64,000 nucleotides of DNA. Source: Saccharicrinis aurantiacus. GTDB taxonomy: Bacteria > Bacteroidota > Bacteroidia > Bacteroidales > Marinilabiliaceae. The notes under the pieces are model-generated. The model saw only the letters and a program-made list of their open reading frames with translations. It did no database searches and was not told where the DNA came from. The DNA lies in NCBI RefSeq assembly GCF_001660705.2, contig NZ_LYBV02000030.1:186001-250000 (forward strand). Direction: 5' to 3'. This document shows positions 46,646 to 55,561 of the stretch, piece after piece. Position numbers and translations under genes: made by a program. Each line of letters begins with the position of its first letter. Within the stretch, counting starts at the first letter, position 1.

Positions 46646-46952
46646 AAGAAGTATATTTTTTAGTCGTAATACAAATATGGAATATAGAGCTCAATATAAA
46701 CGGGTACTAAACAGGGTAAAAACCAAGGCTGTTTAGTAATTTGAGTATTTATATAGTGAGGGTGTGAAGGGGTGTGTATGAAATGTAATGTTTCAACCCA
46801 TTGATAGGTAGTTCTATATGGGTTTTTGTTGGAGTGGTAAAATTTATTTAAAAAAAGCGGGTAGAATAGGGGTAATTTGATGAGGCTAAGAAATGTTATA
46901 CATGTATTTATGAGTAATGGAAATGTGTCTTGCAGTAGTGATAGAAACGACA
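46646..46952. other. Intergenic region upstream of the sulfatase pair
   Basis: About 300 AT-rich bases with no plausible gene. It should carry the promoter for the minus-strand sulfatase pair; no clear -33/-7 pair was identified. Confidence 0.4.
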
Positions 46953-47048
46953 GTGAATGCTTTGTGCACGTATTTTATAGGGAGGGTGTAGGCGACCAAC
47001 GGAAGCACACGCACCGACCATATAAAATAAGATGCGCAAAGCATTTAC
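46953..47048. repeat. Long imperfect palindrome (REP/MITE-like)
   Basis: GTGAATGCTTTGTGCACG followed by TATTTTATAG pairs with CATATAAAATAAGATGCGC and AAAGCATTTAC across a GGGTGTAGGCGACC/GGAAGCACACGCACC centre. The GC-rich core contrasts with AT-rich flanks. From general knowledge, similar elements are dispersed in Bacteroidota. An 80-codon frame across it is an artefact of this repeat. Confidence 0.65.
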
Positions 47049-47107
47049 TAGAGTGGATAGCACGTTTAACTGCCCAAATTAATATTCGGCAGTATATGGA
47101 ATGGGTG

Positions 47108-47839
47108 CTATTGCTTTAATGCGGCTTTTGTAAATATATACTCAGGAATATCTTGATTGAATTTAATGCTGATAACATTCATATCTGTTCCTTTTCCTTG
47201 TTTAAGCATATCTTTGTAATTCATTTTAGTAGGATACCATCTATTATTAAATTTTTTAACCTCACTTACTGTAAATTGTTTTAATAGTTGTCCGCTTTTA
47301 GCATAGAGTTCTTCCTTAAGGGGAATGAACTTTTGTTTGTCGACCCACATTTTTCTGCTATGATATGCAATGTCGTTTACTGTGGCATTGAGTTCGAGAA
47401 CATAAACCGCTTTATCTTCGTAAGTTTCTTCACCTATAATATTAGCTTCATATACTTCACTTAGTTTTCTATCGTCCATAGCATCTTCGTAAGACATATC
47501 AGACCCCATTACTGATTGACGAAGCATGTGTCCGGATATTTGTATGGTACGATCGGTGCTAGGCGAGTATATCCAAAGCTTATCAGTTAGCTTTAGCATT
47601 TTTGTGCCTTTTTCGCGAGCTGGTGAAAGGTATTCGGTAAACGATTTTTCAGTTCCTACGGTATAGGTAATGGAAGTGATGGTTCTGCTGTTTCGCTTGC
47701 CATGAATTGTCATGCTTGATTCGATAATTTGATTATCAGATGACATGTTATCGTCGATTTTTTGTAGAATTTCGGAAGCGGTTTGTGCCCAGATTGAAAT
47801 GGATAAAAGACTTAATATGATGATGGCTATGTATTTCAT
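47108..47839 (-). CDS. LolA-like outer-membrane lipoprotein-sorting protein
   Basis: 243 residues with a signal peptide ending at W-A-Q. The rest matches the periplasmic 'outer membrane lipoprotein-sorting' family: S-M-T-I-H-G, a Y-L-S-P-A-R-E-K-G-T-K-M-L strand, L-W-I-Y-S-P-S-T-D-R, G-S-D-M-S-Y-E-D and a final P-T-K-M-N-Y. Members have the half-open barrel of LolA/LolB and carry lipidic cargo. It is the last gene of an operon with two FtsX-type permeases and an ATPase, so it may accept cargo released by that transporter. Confidence 0.85.
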   Translation of the reverse strand: MKYIAIIILSLLSISIWAQTASEILQKIDDNMSSDNQIIESSMTIHGKRNSRTITSITYTVGTEKSFTEYLSPAREKGTKMLKLTDKLWIYSPSTDRTIQISGHMLRQSVMGSDMSYEDAMDDRKLSEVYEANIIGEETYEDKAVYVLELNATVNDIAYHSRKMWVDKQKFIPLKEELYAKSGQLLKQFTVSEVKKFNNRWYPTKMNYKDMLKQGKGTDMNVISIKFNQDIPEYIFTKAALKQ

Positions 47840-47890
47840 GATTTTATTATTTGTTGATTAACTAGTTGTAACATAATGCTTATAATTCCA

Positions 47891-49162
47891 TTAGACCTCT
47901 AATTCTTTAAAAAGAGTGGCTGTTTTTCTTTTGTAGATTGAGTATCCGGCTAGTGCATTACCTAAAGTCATGGCAAATAAGCCTGGTATAAAGCCAATGT
48001 AAAATAAATCAGGCGTTACTATAGCTCTGTATACTGGCGGCATCATCATATCTACGTTTTTCATTAAATCACTAAAATCGATACCATTCTCTTGGAGGTA
48101 AAAGCAGGCACTTAATCCGAATATTGTACCCACAATAGAACCAATAGAGCCTATAATGATCGCTTCGTAAATGATGGTTTTATAGATGTGGCTTTTTTCT
48201 TCGCCCAAAGCTAAGCGAACGCCATACTCGCTATAACGACGCAGACCGCCCAATAGGCCAGTATTCCATAAAACAATTGACATGGCTACAATAAATATAA
48301 ATACCATTATGCTAGTCATATTTTCAGCTTGCATTAACATCTCTTTTAGTCCGCCTTGATCGGTAAGTTTATACATTTGTGGTGAATATTCATCATCGGC
48401 TTTGGTGTACTTATTATTGAAATTGGTTTTAATAAGTTCAGCCTGATTATCGTTATAGTCGCCGTTAAAATACCCTAATATTTCGCTGGTAACATCAAGC
48501 ATATCTAAGGCTTGTTGCGCATCGCTAATGTCAATAATTATGGCACCTCTATCGAGGGCACTCATTCCAAAATTTAAAGTGCCCGAGACTTTAAAGGTTT
48601 GAAAGGTCATACTTCCGTGCATGGTAGATCCAAATAAAGTAATATCATCACCTACGTTTACTCCAAATCGTTCGGCAAATTCATTACTGATTAAGGCCTG
48701 TCCGTTTTTGCTAGGCAGGCTTCCTTTAACCAGTGATTTGGTAATATTCATTCTGTTGGCCTCGTGCGAGTTTGGGCTTAGTAAATCAATTGCTTTTCCG
48801 ATGGCCGGACCTTGTGCCCGAGTTTCACCATTGCTATCTGGAACATCCAACAGGCCTCCGAAGTGGATGCGTTGTACCCATTCCATTTCTGGATTCTCTT
48901 TTTGCAAGATACTCAACCATTTATTGGCATCCATCAGCGCTAAATCATTAGGCAATTGCTTTTCGTTTTCAGCATAGGCTTGGGTCATTACCTTAACGTG
49001 ACCTGTTGTAAATTTGGCATTAAGGTCAATCATATCTGTAAAGATACCCTTCATCCATCCACTCATAAAAATGGTTAGAAAAACCCCAATGGAAATAATA
49101 ATAACCGGTAGCAAACTTCGGCTTTTATCTCGTAATATTCCTTTAAATAGAAATTGTATCAT
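47891..49162 (-). CDS. ABC transporter permease, FtsX/LolCE type
   Basis: 423 residues. One N-terminal transmembrane helix (near 15-40), a ~230-residue periplasmic MacB-like domain, then three helices in the C-terminal third with the FtsX-family L-R-R-Y-S-E-Y-G-V-R-L-A-L-G motif near residue 310. It resembles LolC/LolE and MacB-type extractors, which pull lipoproteins or substrates out of the inner membrane using cytosolic ATP hydrolysis. It probably dimerises with the upstream-encoded permease. Confidence 0.88.
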   Translation of the reverse strand: MIQFLFKGILRDKSRSLLPVIIISIGVFLTIFMSGWMKGIFTDMIDLNAKFTTGHVKVMTQAYAENEKQLPNDLALMDANKWLSILQKENPEMEWVQRIHFGGLLDVPDSNGETRAQGPAIGKAIDLLSPNSHEANRMNITKSLVKGSLPSKNGQALISNEFAERFGVNVGDDITLFGSTMHGSMTFQTFKVSGTLNFGMSALDRGAIIIDISDAQQALDMLDVTSEILGYFNGDYNDNQAELIKTNFNNKYTKADDEYSPQMYKLTDQGGLKEMLMQAENMTSIMVFIFIVAMSIVLWNTGLLGGLRRYSEYGVRLALGEEKSHIYKTIIYEAIIIGSIGSIVGTIFGLSACFYLQENGIDFSDLMKNVDMMMPPVYRAIVTPDLFYIGFIPGLFAMTLGNALAGYSIYKRKTATLFKELEV

Positions 49163-49284
49163 TTGAGTATAATTAGTCTTCTTATATTTTTGTTGCTCAA
49201 TGTTTACTTGAGCTTAGTATTGAGTCAATTAAGTTTGTATATGCGAGTTTTGTATGTAATTGTAGAGAAGCCTTGAGTTATTCG

Positions 49285-50454
49285 TTATTGAATTTTTCCT
49301 TTTAAAGCTTCAGTTGGTTTAAGTTTCGCAATTTTACGTGCTGGCATATAACTTACTATTGTTGCCGAAATAATAACCAATAGGAGAGAGCTGATTATTA
49401 AATCTAAGCTATAGTAAGGGTAAATGGTGTCGGCAATGGTGATGCCCGCATCTTGCGAGTTTGCCGCCATTGGAATGCCAACCTTGTTGAGCCATATGAA
49501 TAGTGGTATGCCATAAATAGCTCCAACTAGTGCAGCTAAAATGCTATGTGCTCCTCCTTCAACGGTGAAAATACCTACTACTTGAGAGCGTGTCATACCC
49601 ATTGCAATGTAGGTTCCAATTTCTTTTTGTCGTCGAAAAATTGACAATACTTGCGTATCGAATATGGCTAAGAGAGCAATTATAAGTAGTAGGCCACTCA
49701 TAATAATCCCTCCGGCCTTTTTGGATTGTATCATAGCATCAAAATCAGTTAATAAAAAGTCGGGTGTTTTAAAATCCCAATTTGTAATATCGTATAATTT
49801 AGAATCCTTACCAGCAACTAAGATGCTTGCCTCATTAGTCATTCCAGTCATTTTTTGCAATACTTCAATGTTGAGATACATATTGCCATTTTCAACTGAA
49901 GGAACATCCGTTTTAAAGATGGATGCAATCTTAATTTCTATTGCATCAAACATTCCATTTTTATCGCGCCAACGCACCAATACTTTATCTCCAACACTCA
50001 GTTTATTTTCATCTGCCAAGCGTTTACCTATTATTGCGCAGGTTTCGTTTGAGCTAAACCTTAAATCCGACGTGGGTAATTTTAAAATATTTTGCTTTGG
50101 ATCAACCCCTTTCAGTAATACACTCTGCATCCTACCTTGAGGATACATATTGGCTTGTACTAATAAAATGGGAGTGAGTAAGCCTTTTTTTATTTGTTGT
50201 ATAATTGGTTCTGATATAACTTGATGAGCATCTTGGTAGGTATATGGGTCGTATCTGTCGAAAGAGGGTTCCCAATATTGTCCTTGACCAATTTCCCAGT
50301 CTTGCGTATCGTTGCGGGCTTGACGATTCCAACCTTCAATCATTCCGTTATAAAATATCATCAACACAAATGCGAATGAAAGAACAGAAACATTTAGCCA
50401 AGTGCGCAAACCTGCACCAACTAAATTTTTATATGCGAGTTTTATGGCAATCAT
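49285..50454 (-). CDS. ABC transporter permease, FtsX/LolCE type
   Basis: 389 residues with the same layout as the other permease: first helix near 18-36, a periplasmic domain of ~200 residues, three C-terminal helices, and F-R-R-Q-K-E-I-G-T-Y-I-A-M-G-M-T as the cytosolic coupling motif. Its ATG directly abuts the TAA of the ATPase gene, implying coupled translation. The two permeases differ in length and sequence, pointing to a heterodimer. Confidence 0.9.
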   Translation of the reverse strand: MIAIKLAYKNLVGAGLRTWLNVSVLSFAFVLMIFYNGMIEGWNRQARNDTQDWEIGQGQYWEPSFDRYDPYTYQDAHQVISEPIIQQIKKGLLTPILLVQANMYPQGRMQSVLLKGVDPKQNILKLPTSDLRFSSNETCAIIGKRLADENKLSVGDKVLVRWRDKNGMFDAIEIKIASIFKTDVPSVENGNMYLNIEVLQKMTGMTNEASILVAGKDSKLYDITNWDFKTPDFLLTDFDAMIQSKKAGGIIMSGLLLIIALLAIFDTQVLSIFRRQKEIGTYIAMGMTRSQVVGIFTVEGGAHSILAALVGAIYGIPLFIWLNKVGIPMAANSQDAGITIADTIYPYYSLDLIISSLLLVIISATIVSYMPARKIAKLKPTEALKGKIQ

Positions 50455-51144
50455 TTAAGCATTTTTTATAGTGTCACTGATTACTTTACCATCCTCGAGC
50501 GAAATAAGTCTATTTAAATATTGCATTACTTTTTCATCATGTGTAGAAAATAGAAAAGTTACGCCCAATTCTTTATTTAGCTTTTGCATGGTTTGCAGAA
50601 TATGATGCGAATTTTTTGAATCGAGATTAGCGGTAGGCTCGTCTGCTAAAACAATCTGTGGCTTTTTAACCATGGCACGAGCTATAGCAACACGTTGACA
50701 CTCTCCGCCAGATAACATGCTAGGTTTCGACTTTATCTTATCCGTTAATCCGACCCACTCCAAAGCCTCCATTACCGCATTTTTGCGTTGTGTCGCATTT
50801 TTGTTTTGAAGCAAAAGTGGGAATTCAACATTTTCAAATACCGTGTAAACAGGTAGTAGGTTATAGGTTTGAAAAATAAATCCGATATGTTGGTTTCTCA
50901 GCATAGCTGCCTCTTTGTGACTTAACTCAGCAATTGACTTATTCATAACAATGGCACTTCCATAGCTTGGAGAATCTAAAGATCCGATGATATTTAATAG
51001 AGTTGTTTTACCAGATCCACTAGGGCCTACAAGTCCGGTGAATTCGCCCTCTTTAAAATTTAAATTAATATCATTTAAGGCAGTAAACTCTCCGTTACCA
51101 ACAGGATATTTTTTTACTAAATTATTTAATTGTATGATGTTCAT
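50455..51144 (-). CDS. ABC transporter ATP-binding protein, LolD/MacB type
   Basis: 229 residues. Walker A G-P-S-G-S-G-K-T-T at 40-48, Q-loop F-Q-T-Y-N-L-L-P, signature L-S-G-G-E-C-Q-R-V, Walker B V-L-A-D-E-P-T-A-N-L-D and an H-loop S-T-H-D. The N-L-L-P and A-N-L-D variants are typical of the LolD/MacB/FtsE group. It powers the two following permeases. Confidence 0.93.
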   Translation of the reverse strand: MNIIQLNNLVKKYPVGNGEFTALNDINLNFKEGEFTGLVGPSGSGKTTLLNIIGSLDSPSYGSAIVMNKSIAELSHKEAAMLRNQHIGFIFQTYNLLPVYTVFENVEFPLLLQNKNATQRKNAVMEALEWVGLTDKIKSKPSMLSGGECQRVAIARAMVKKPQIVLADEPTANLDSKNSHHILQTMQKLNKELGVTFLFSTHDEKVMQYLNRLISLEDGKVISDTIKNA

Positions 51145-51171
51145 TATATATGAATTGTTGTTGATTTCGTT

Positions 51172-52317
51172 TTAATGGTTAAATACAAACATAAATTGAA
51201 TGCCCTTTCCTGCATATAGATTTTGTATTCCTCCGGTAGGTACTACTGCATTTTCGGGATTCCAGTATGCCATTAAGTAAAATGTGGTTTTGTCGAAACT
51301 ACGAAACCAATTTACGAAATTATAAATCTGTTTTTGTTCCCAGTTATAGTAGCTTATTGCTTGTATGTTATCAAACATTCCTATGGGATACATCATCGAA
51401 AGTGCTGTATTGTTATTTGTATTGGCAAACTCAAAAGCATTTTCGTCGTTAGAGAAAAGCATATGCTCAAGGGTTACATTAAGTCCAGCACCAAGGTTAA
51501 AAGTATAATCACTTCCTAAAGTAAATATTTGTTGATGCGTTAGTGCGCCTACATATTTCGATTTATTTACATATGCACCTTCAAACCAAAGACCAACAAC
51601 CAAGTCCCATTTGCCGTCTATTCCTATTCTGTTTTCAGGTATCTTTTCATATTCAGGAATCACACCTTCAAATTCCTCTGAGTTTGCCACTCTATGGTGA
51701 TAAGAAATTCCGGTTTCTCCCATGGGTACCGGAAATTGAATTCTACCACCAAATTCTGGAATAGTTTTATTAGTGCCAATTACTTCCATCCCTTTTTGGT
51801 TATTATTCCCGTATAAGCTCCATAACCATATATTGGCATTGTTTAGAAAGTAATACCTAGCAAGAGCACCATAAACCCCATCAGTAAGTTGCAGCGGATC
51901 GCGCGGATCTACTTGATCGAACCAACGCAGCGCACGTAAAATTTGAGCAGTACCAAAGTCAATTTTTTGGAGGCCTATTCTAACCTCAAGTTGATCTGTA
52001 GAATATCTTCCCCATAAACGATAAGCGTTTAGGCTAGCGTTACCCTCTGCCTTATCCCAAAATTGAATTCCCACATCGCCAACAGCATTGGCCGAAGCTT
52101 CAAAATCGATTTTATAATTTGTACTAGTGTTGAATTCGTAATTTAGTTGCGGGATATAACGAGTGCCTACATAAACGGGATATGTATTATTGTTATTATA
52201 ATGCACCCAACTAGATAGTTGACCTTTAAACTCGAGTTTGTTTTCTTCTTCTTTCGATTGCGAAAACGCGTTTAATGAGGCGAAAATTAGAATTGATATG
52301 TGTAAGATTTTATTCAT
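51172..52317 (-). CDS. Outer-membrane beta-barrel protein
   Basis: 381 residues with a signal peptide ending at F-S-Q. The mature part is made of amphipathic strands with many aromatic belts and ends in F-M-F-V-F-N-H, a barrel-closing strand. Segments such as V-R-I-G-L-Q-K-I-D-F-G resemble porin or alginate-export-type barrels. Its start overlaps the TetR gene's end by 8 bases and it precedes the ABC genes, so it is probably the outer-membrane part of the same export or lipid-trafficking system. Confidence 0.8.
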   Translation of the reverse strand: MNKILHISILIFASLNAFSQSKEEENKLEFKGQLSSWVHYNNNNTYPVYVGTRYIPQLNYEFNTSTNYKIDFEASANAVGDVGIQFWDKAEGNASLNAYRLWGRYSTDQLEVRIGLQKIDFGTAQILRALRWFDQVDPRDPLQLTDGVYGALARYYFLNNANIWLWSLYGNNNQKGMEVIGTNKTIPEFGGRIQFPVPMGETGISYHHRVANSEEFEGVIPEYEKIPENRIGIDGKWDLVVGLWFEGAYVNKSKYVGALTHQQIFTLGSDYTFNLGAGLNVTLEHMLFSNDENAFEFANTNNNTALSMMYPIGMFDNIQAISYYNWEQKQIYNFVNWFRSFDKTTFYLMAYWNPENAVVPTGGIQNLYAGKGIQFMFVFNH

Positions 52318-52894
52318 CTCGAACTCCTAAGCCATAAAATAAAAATCGCAAGGATTCCATGATCAACTCTTCAGGATTCTCATATTGATTTACTAAATCA
52401 AGATTCTCAAATATTAAATTCATTTGATTTAATTGAAATAAAACAAAGTCTATTTTTATGTCAGATCTCATCAGCTTATTTTTCTGAGATTCAATTAAGA
52501 ATTCAATAAACAAATTAAGAGACTCCTTTCCTTTTTCTTCTATTAATAAGGATAATTTATCATCCTGTAATTGATTGATATCTTTTAATAGTTCGATACT
52601 AATACCTTGAGCGCTTTTTCTTTTGAGAATAAAAAGCTGTTTCATCTTTTCAGTGAATTCAATATTTGATGACAAGATTTCTTTGAATTCGTTTAATGAT
52701 TCATCATAAATTTCGGATAGGATTGAATGAACAAGCGCTATTTTATTGGGAAAGAATTTATAGAAAGTCATTTTGCTAACTTTTGCTTCTCTACATATTT
52801 CCTCAATACTAACACGTTTAATACCATATTTCCAGAAAAGGTCTTTTCCTTTAGTACTTATGGCAATTAATTTGGATTGTTTTGTAGGTGTCAT
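52310..52894 (-). CDS. TetR family transcriptional regulator
   Basis: 194 residues from M-T-P-T-K-Q-S-K; an in-frame ATG 39 bases upstream is less likely. The N-terminal HTH has G-I-K-R-V-S-I-E-E-I-C-R-E-A-K-V-S-K-M-T and F-Y-K-F-F-P-N-K. The rest is the ligand-binding helical bundle. As first gene of the barrel/ABC/LolA-like operon it probably represses it in response to a hydrophobic ligand, the usual TetR arrangement. Confidence 0.9.
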   Translation of the reverse strand: MTPTKQSKLIAISTKGKDLFWKYGIKRVSIEEICREAKVSKMTFYKFFPNKIALVHSILSEIYDESLNEFKEILSSNIEFTEKMKQLFILKRKSAQGISIELLKDINQLQDDKLSLLIEEKGKESLNLFIEFLIESQKNKLMRSDIKIDFVLFQLNQMNLIFENLDLVNQYENPEELIMESLRFLFYGLGVRDE

Positions 52895-53019
52895 TTTAGT
52901 ACAAAATTTTCGTAAATGTACGAAAAATATCAATTAGTACAATTATCGTCTATTTTTATAGTAAGTGATTGACTGTGTAAGAAACTTTATTTTGTTAATT
53001 TCGCCTTAAAATAAAACCA

Positions 53020-53739
53020 ATGTTCAAGCATCAAGGAAATACTCGCACTTTAACACACAATTTGAGATTAGCAGTAGTTTTATCTTTCGTAGCAGGCTTG
53101 GTAAATATTACTGGTTTACTATCGTTGGATATATTAACCACTAATGTAACAGGTCATTTTGCTTTTTTCGTTCAAAAAGTGTCGCAGTTAAATTTTAGGG
53201 GAGGACTTGTGTTTTTAACTTACGTAAGTTCATTTCTATTTGGTTCGTTTTTATCAAACTTGATTATGGAATTTTTTAGGCATAATCGAAAGTTAAATGT
53301 GTACCTCGTTCCAATACTTCTTGAAGCATTGTTGTTAATGTTAATTGTAATAATTGGCTTAAATTCGGGGGTACAATCTTTTGTAATAAGTAACTTGCTA
53401 TTACTGTCAATGGGACTTCAGAATTCATTTGTTACTAAAATATCCAATGCCGTTGTGCGCACAACACACTTAACTGGGTTATTTACTGATTTAGGTATAG
53501 AGTTGGCTCAGCTTCTTTTTGAAAAAGATAAGGTAAAGCGTAAGGAAATTCAATCAACAATCTCATTGCGTATTTCCATAATATCTTTCTTTTTTATAGG
53601 TGGTCTCGTTGCAACTATTCTCTATATTAATCTGAACTTGGGTTTAGTAAGCTTGCTTTTGCCATCTATAATTTTAATTCTAAGTTTAATTTATGATGAT
53701 CAAAAGTTTATATCTAAACATACTATTATTCGCTTTTAA
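53020..53739 (+). CDS. YoaK/DUF1275 family membrane protein
   Basis: 239 residues with about six transmembrane helices. Typical family features are N-I-T-G near residue 29, L-T-T-N-V-T-G-H-F (conserved T-G-H) near 40 and a second T-T-H-L-T-G-L-F-T-D-L-G near 150. Function of the family is unknown; a transporter role is usually assumed. Divergent from the TetR gene. Confidence 0.85.
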   Translation: MFKHQGNTRTLTHNLRLAVVLSFVAGLVNITGLLSLDILTTNVTGHFAFFVQKVSQLNFRGGLVFLTYVSSFLFGSFLSNLIMEFFRHNRKLNVYLVPILLEALLLMLIVIIGLNSGVQSFVISNLLLLSMGLQNSFVTKISNAVVRTTHLTGLFTDLGIELAQLLFEKDKVKRKEIQSTISLRISIISFFFIGGLVATILYINLNLGLVSLLLPSIILILSLIYDDQKFISKHTIIRF

Positions 53740-53966
53740 ATTAGCTTATCGAAAGTAGAATTTTAATCTATTATTAATTTACTACTAGTAGGCCTATAGT
53801 TAGGCCTTAGGTGACATTAATTTGTGCAAAATGAACAAGATCTTAATATCTTATAGTAAATAAGTGTAAAACTTAGGTATTAAATATCAATAAATTGATT
53901 AATATTACAGCCAATAATTATGGAGATAATAATTTAAAACCTTAAAAACTAACTTAAACCACTGTT

Positions 53967-54440
53967 ATGGGACTAGATAAAACTATTGTTTTTTTTAACA
54001 AGCAGTTAGAGGAAGCAAAAAGCGAGTCTGAAAAGAAGGCTTTAAACAGATTTGTTGTTGTTTTAAATGACTTGATTAAGAAAGAATTGTCAGTTGATGA
54101 GATAAAATCGATTGAGCATCAGATTGCAAACCTTGGAATACAAGCCAAAGTTAGTAATAAGGGATCATACGTAAATAGGCGATTAGCTGAGTTTGAACGA
54201 TACCTGCAGCAGCAATTTAAATTTAGACCAGTAAATTACCATAGGTCATTCGGTATTATTTTAGGTTTAAGCTTTGGTATTGCATTAGGCTTTTCAATCG
54301 GATCTTTATTTGAAGGTTTATTAGCGTTAATTGTGAGCCTTATATTTACAACTATTATTGGAGGAAGTATTGGGTATTTACTAGGTACAAAGAAAGATGT
54401 AGCTTATGCCAAAGAGGATAGGCTTTATCAAAATAAATAG
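53967..54440 (+). CDS. Small membrane protein with coiled N-terminus
   Basis: 157 residues. Residues 1-~90 are a charged helical region. Two glycine-rich transmembrane helices (about 95-115 and 120-140) follow, with I-G-S-L-F-E-G and G-G-S-I-G-Y-L-L-G-T motifs. No family recognised. It stands alone between the DUF1275 and LysR genes. Confidence 0.65.
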   Translation: MGLDKTIVFFNKQLEEAKSESEKKALNRFVVVLNDLIKKELSVDEIKSIEHQIANLGIQAKVSNKGSYVNRRLAEFERYLQQQFKFRPVNYHRSFGIILGLSFGIALGFSIGSLFEGLLALIVSLIFTTIIGGSIGYLLGTKKDVAYAKEDRLYQNK

Positions 54441-54602
54441 ATCTCTGCAGGATTGTAGAAAAGTCTATTAGGTTGTAAATTCGATTTTACCGAAATAAAA
54501 ATATTATGCGTGTTCTTTTATTGTGTTTGCAAAGCATGATATAAGAACATTTTTTTTGTGCTAACTTAAAGTCATTAAGCGTAAATAGATTTTTGTTTAG
54601 TT

Positions 54603-55490
54603 ATGGATTATAGAGATAAAGTTTTTTTAATTGTAGCTGAGAATTTAAGTTTTTCTAAAGCTGCAAGTGAGTTGTTTATCAGTCAGCCTGCAGTAACCAA
54701 GCATATTAAAGAGTTGGAAAGAAAGTTGGAAATATCTGTATTTGAACGCAAAGGAAATCGGATTTATTTAACTAAGGCAGGTAAGTTGGCTTATTCAAAT
54801 TTAAAGAAAATTGAACAGTTATACCAAAACATGGAATTTGAGATTGGTAGACTTAATGATACTTTTAAAGGGGAGCTTACTTTAGCAGCTAGTTCAACAA
54901 TATCTAATTATATTTTACCCAAAATGATGGCTTCGTTTCATAAGCGATACCCTAAAATACAACTCGACTTAATAAGTGGGAATTCGTTTAAAGTAGAACA
55001 AGCTTTAATGAATAACGAAGTAAATGTTGGTTTGCTTGAGAACGATACTGTCCATTCCGATTTGAAGTACTCAAAATTTATGGATGACGAATTACTTGTG
55101 GTAACTGGGGTTAATAGTATTTATGCCAAGCGAAAACAAATTAGTTTAAGTGAGTTTAAAGAAATACCACTAGTTCTGCGCGAAAAAGGGTCAGGTACCT
55201 TGGAGGTGGTAATGACAAAACTGAAAGAGGCTGGTGTTTTGGTAGAGGAATTAAATACATTAATTCACCTGGGAAGTACCGAAGCGATAAAGTCATTTCT
55301 TCACGATTTTGATGGAATTGCTATTGTGTCAGAGCAGTCCGTTCTAAATGAGTTGCATCAGAATCGGATTATCAGACTAAATGTAAAAGGCCTCATTATA
55401 AACCGAGAGTTACGTGTGGTTATGCGCCATGGTTATGAAAATAAGCTGGCATCGATGTTTATTAATTTTGTTAATCAATATAACTTTTAG
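54603..55490 (+). CDS. LysR family transcriptional regulator
   Basis: 295 residues. The N-terminal HTH shows L-S-F-S-K-A-A-S-E-L-F-I-S-Q-P-A-V-T-K-H-I-K-E-L and the linker helix, followed by a two-lobe substrate-binding domain (F-K-G-E-L-T-L-A-A-S-S-T-I). The downstream YeiH and TauE/SafE genes suggest it senses a sulfur compound and activates them, as in many LysR-YeiH pairs. Confidence 0.92.
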   Translation: MDYRDKVFLIVAENLSFSKAASELFISQPAVTKHIKELERKLEISVFERKGNRIYLTKAGKLAYSNLKKIEQLYQNMEFEIGRLNDTFKGELTLAASSTISNYILPKMMASFHKRYPKIQLDLISGNSFKVEQALMNNEVNVGLLENDTVHSDLKYSKFMDDELLVVTGVNSIYAKRKQISLSEFKEIPLVLREKGSGTLEVVMTKLKEAGVLVEELNTLIHLGSTEAIKSFLHDFDGIAIVSEQSVLNELHQNRIIRLNVKGLIINRELRVVMRHGYENKLASMFINFVNQYNF

Positions 55491-55513
55491 TTATTCAATA
55501 TAAAAAAATACTA

Positions 55514-55545
55514 TTTGCTTTGGTTATAGTGGGCGGATATCTTTG
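55514..55545 (+). promoter_or_regulatory. Bacteroidota-type promoter for yeiH-tauE
   Basis: TTTG at 55514 and TATCTTTG at 55538-55545, separated by 20 bases, fit the TTTG/TAnnTTTG consensus. The ATG follows 16 bases after the -7 element. Confidence 0.6.
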
Positions 55546-55561
55546 TAAAAAAAGATAAGGT

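Noticed and set aside
46877-47119. 80-codon plus-strand ORF
   Set aside because: It runs across the imperfect palindrome and its composition reflects the repeat rather than a protein.
49664-50140. 158-codon plus-strand ORF inside a permease gene
   Set aside because: Antisense shadow of the FtsX-type permease; no domain features.
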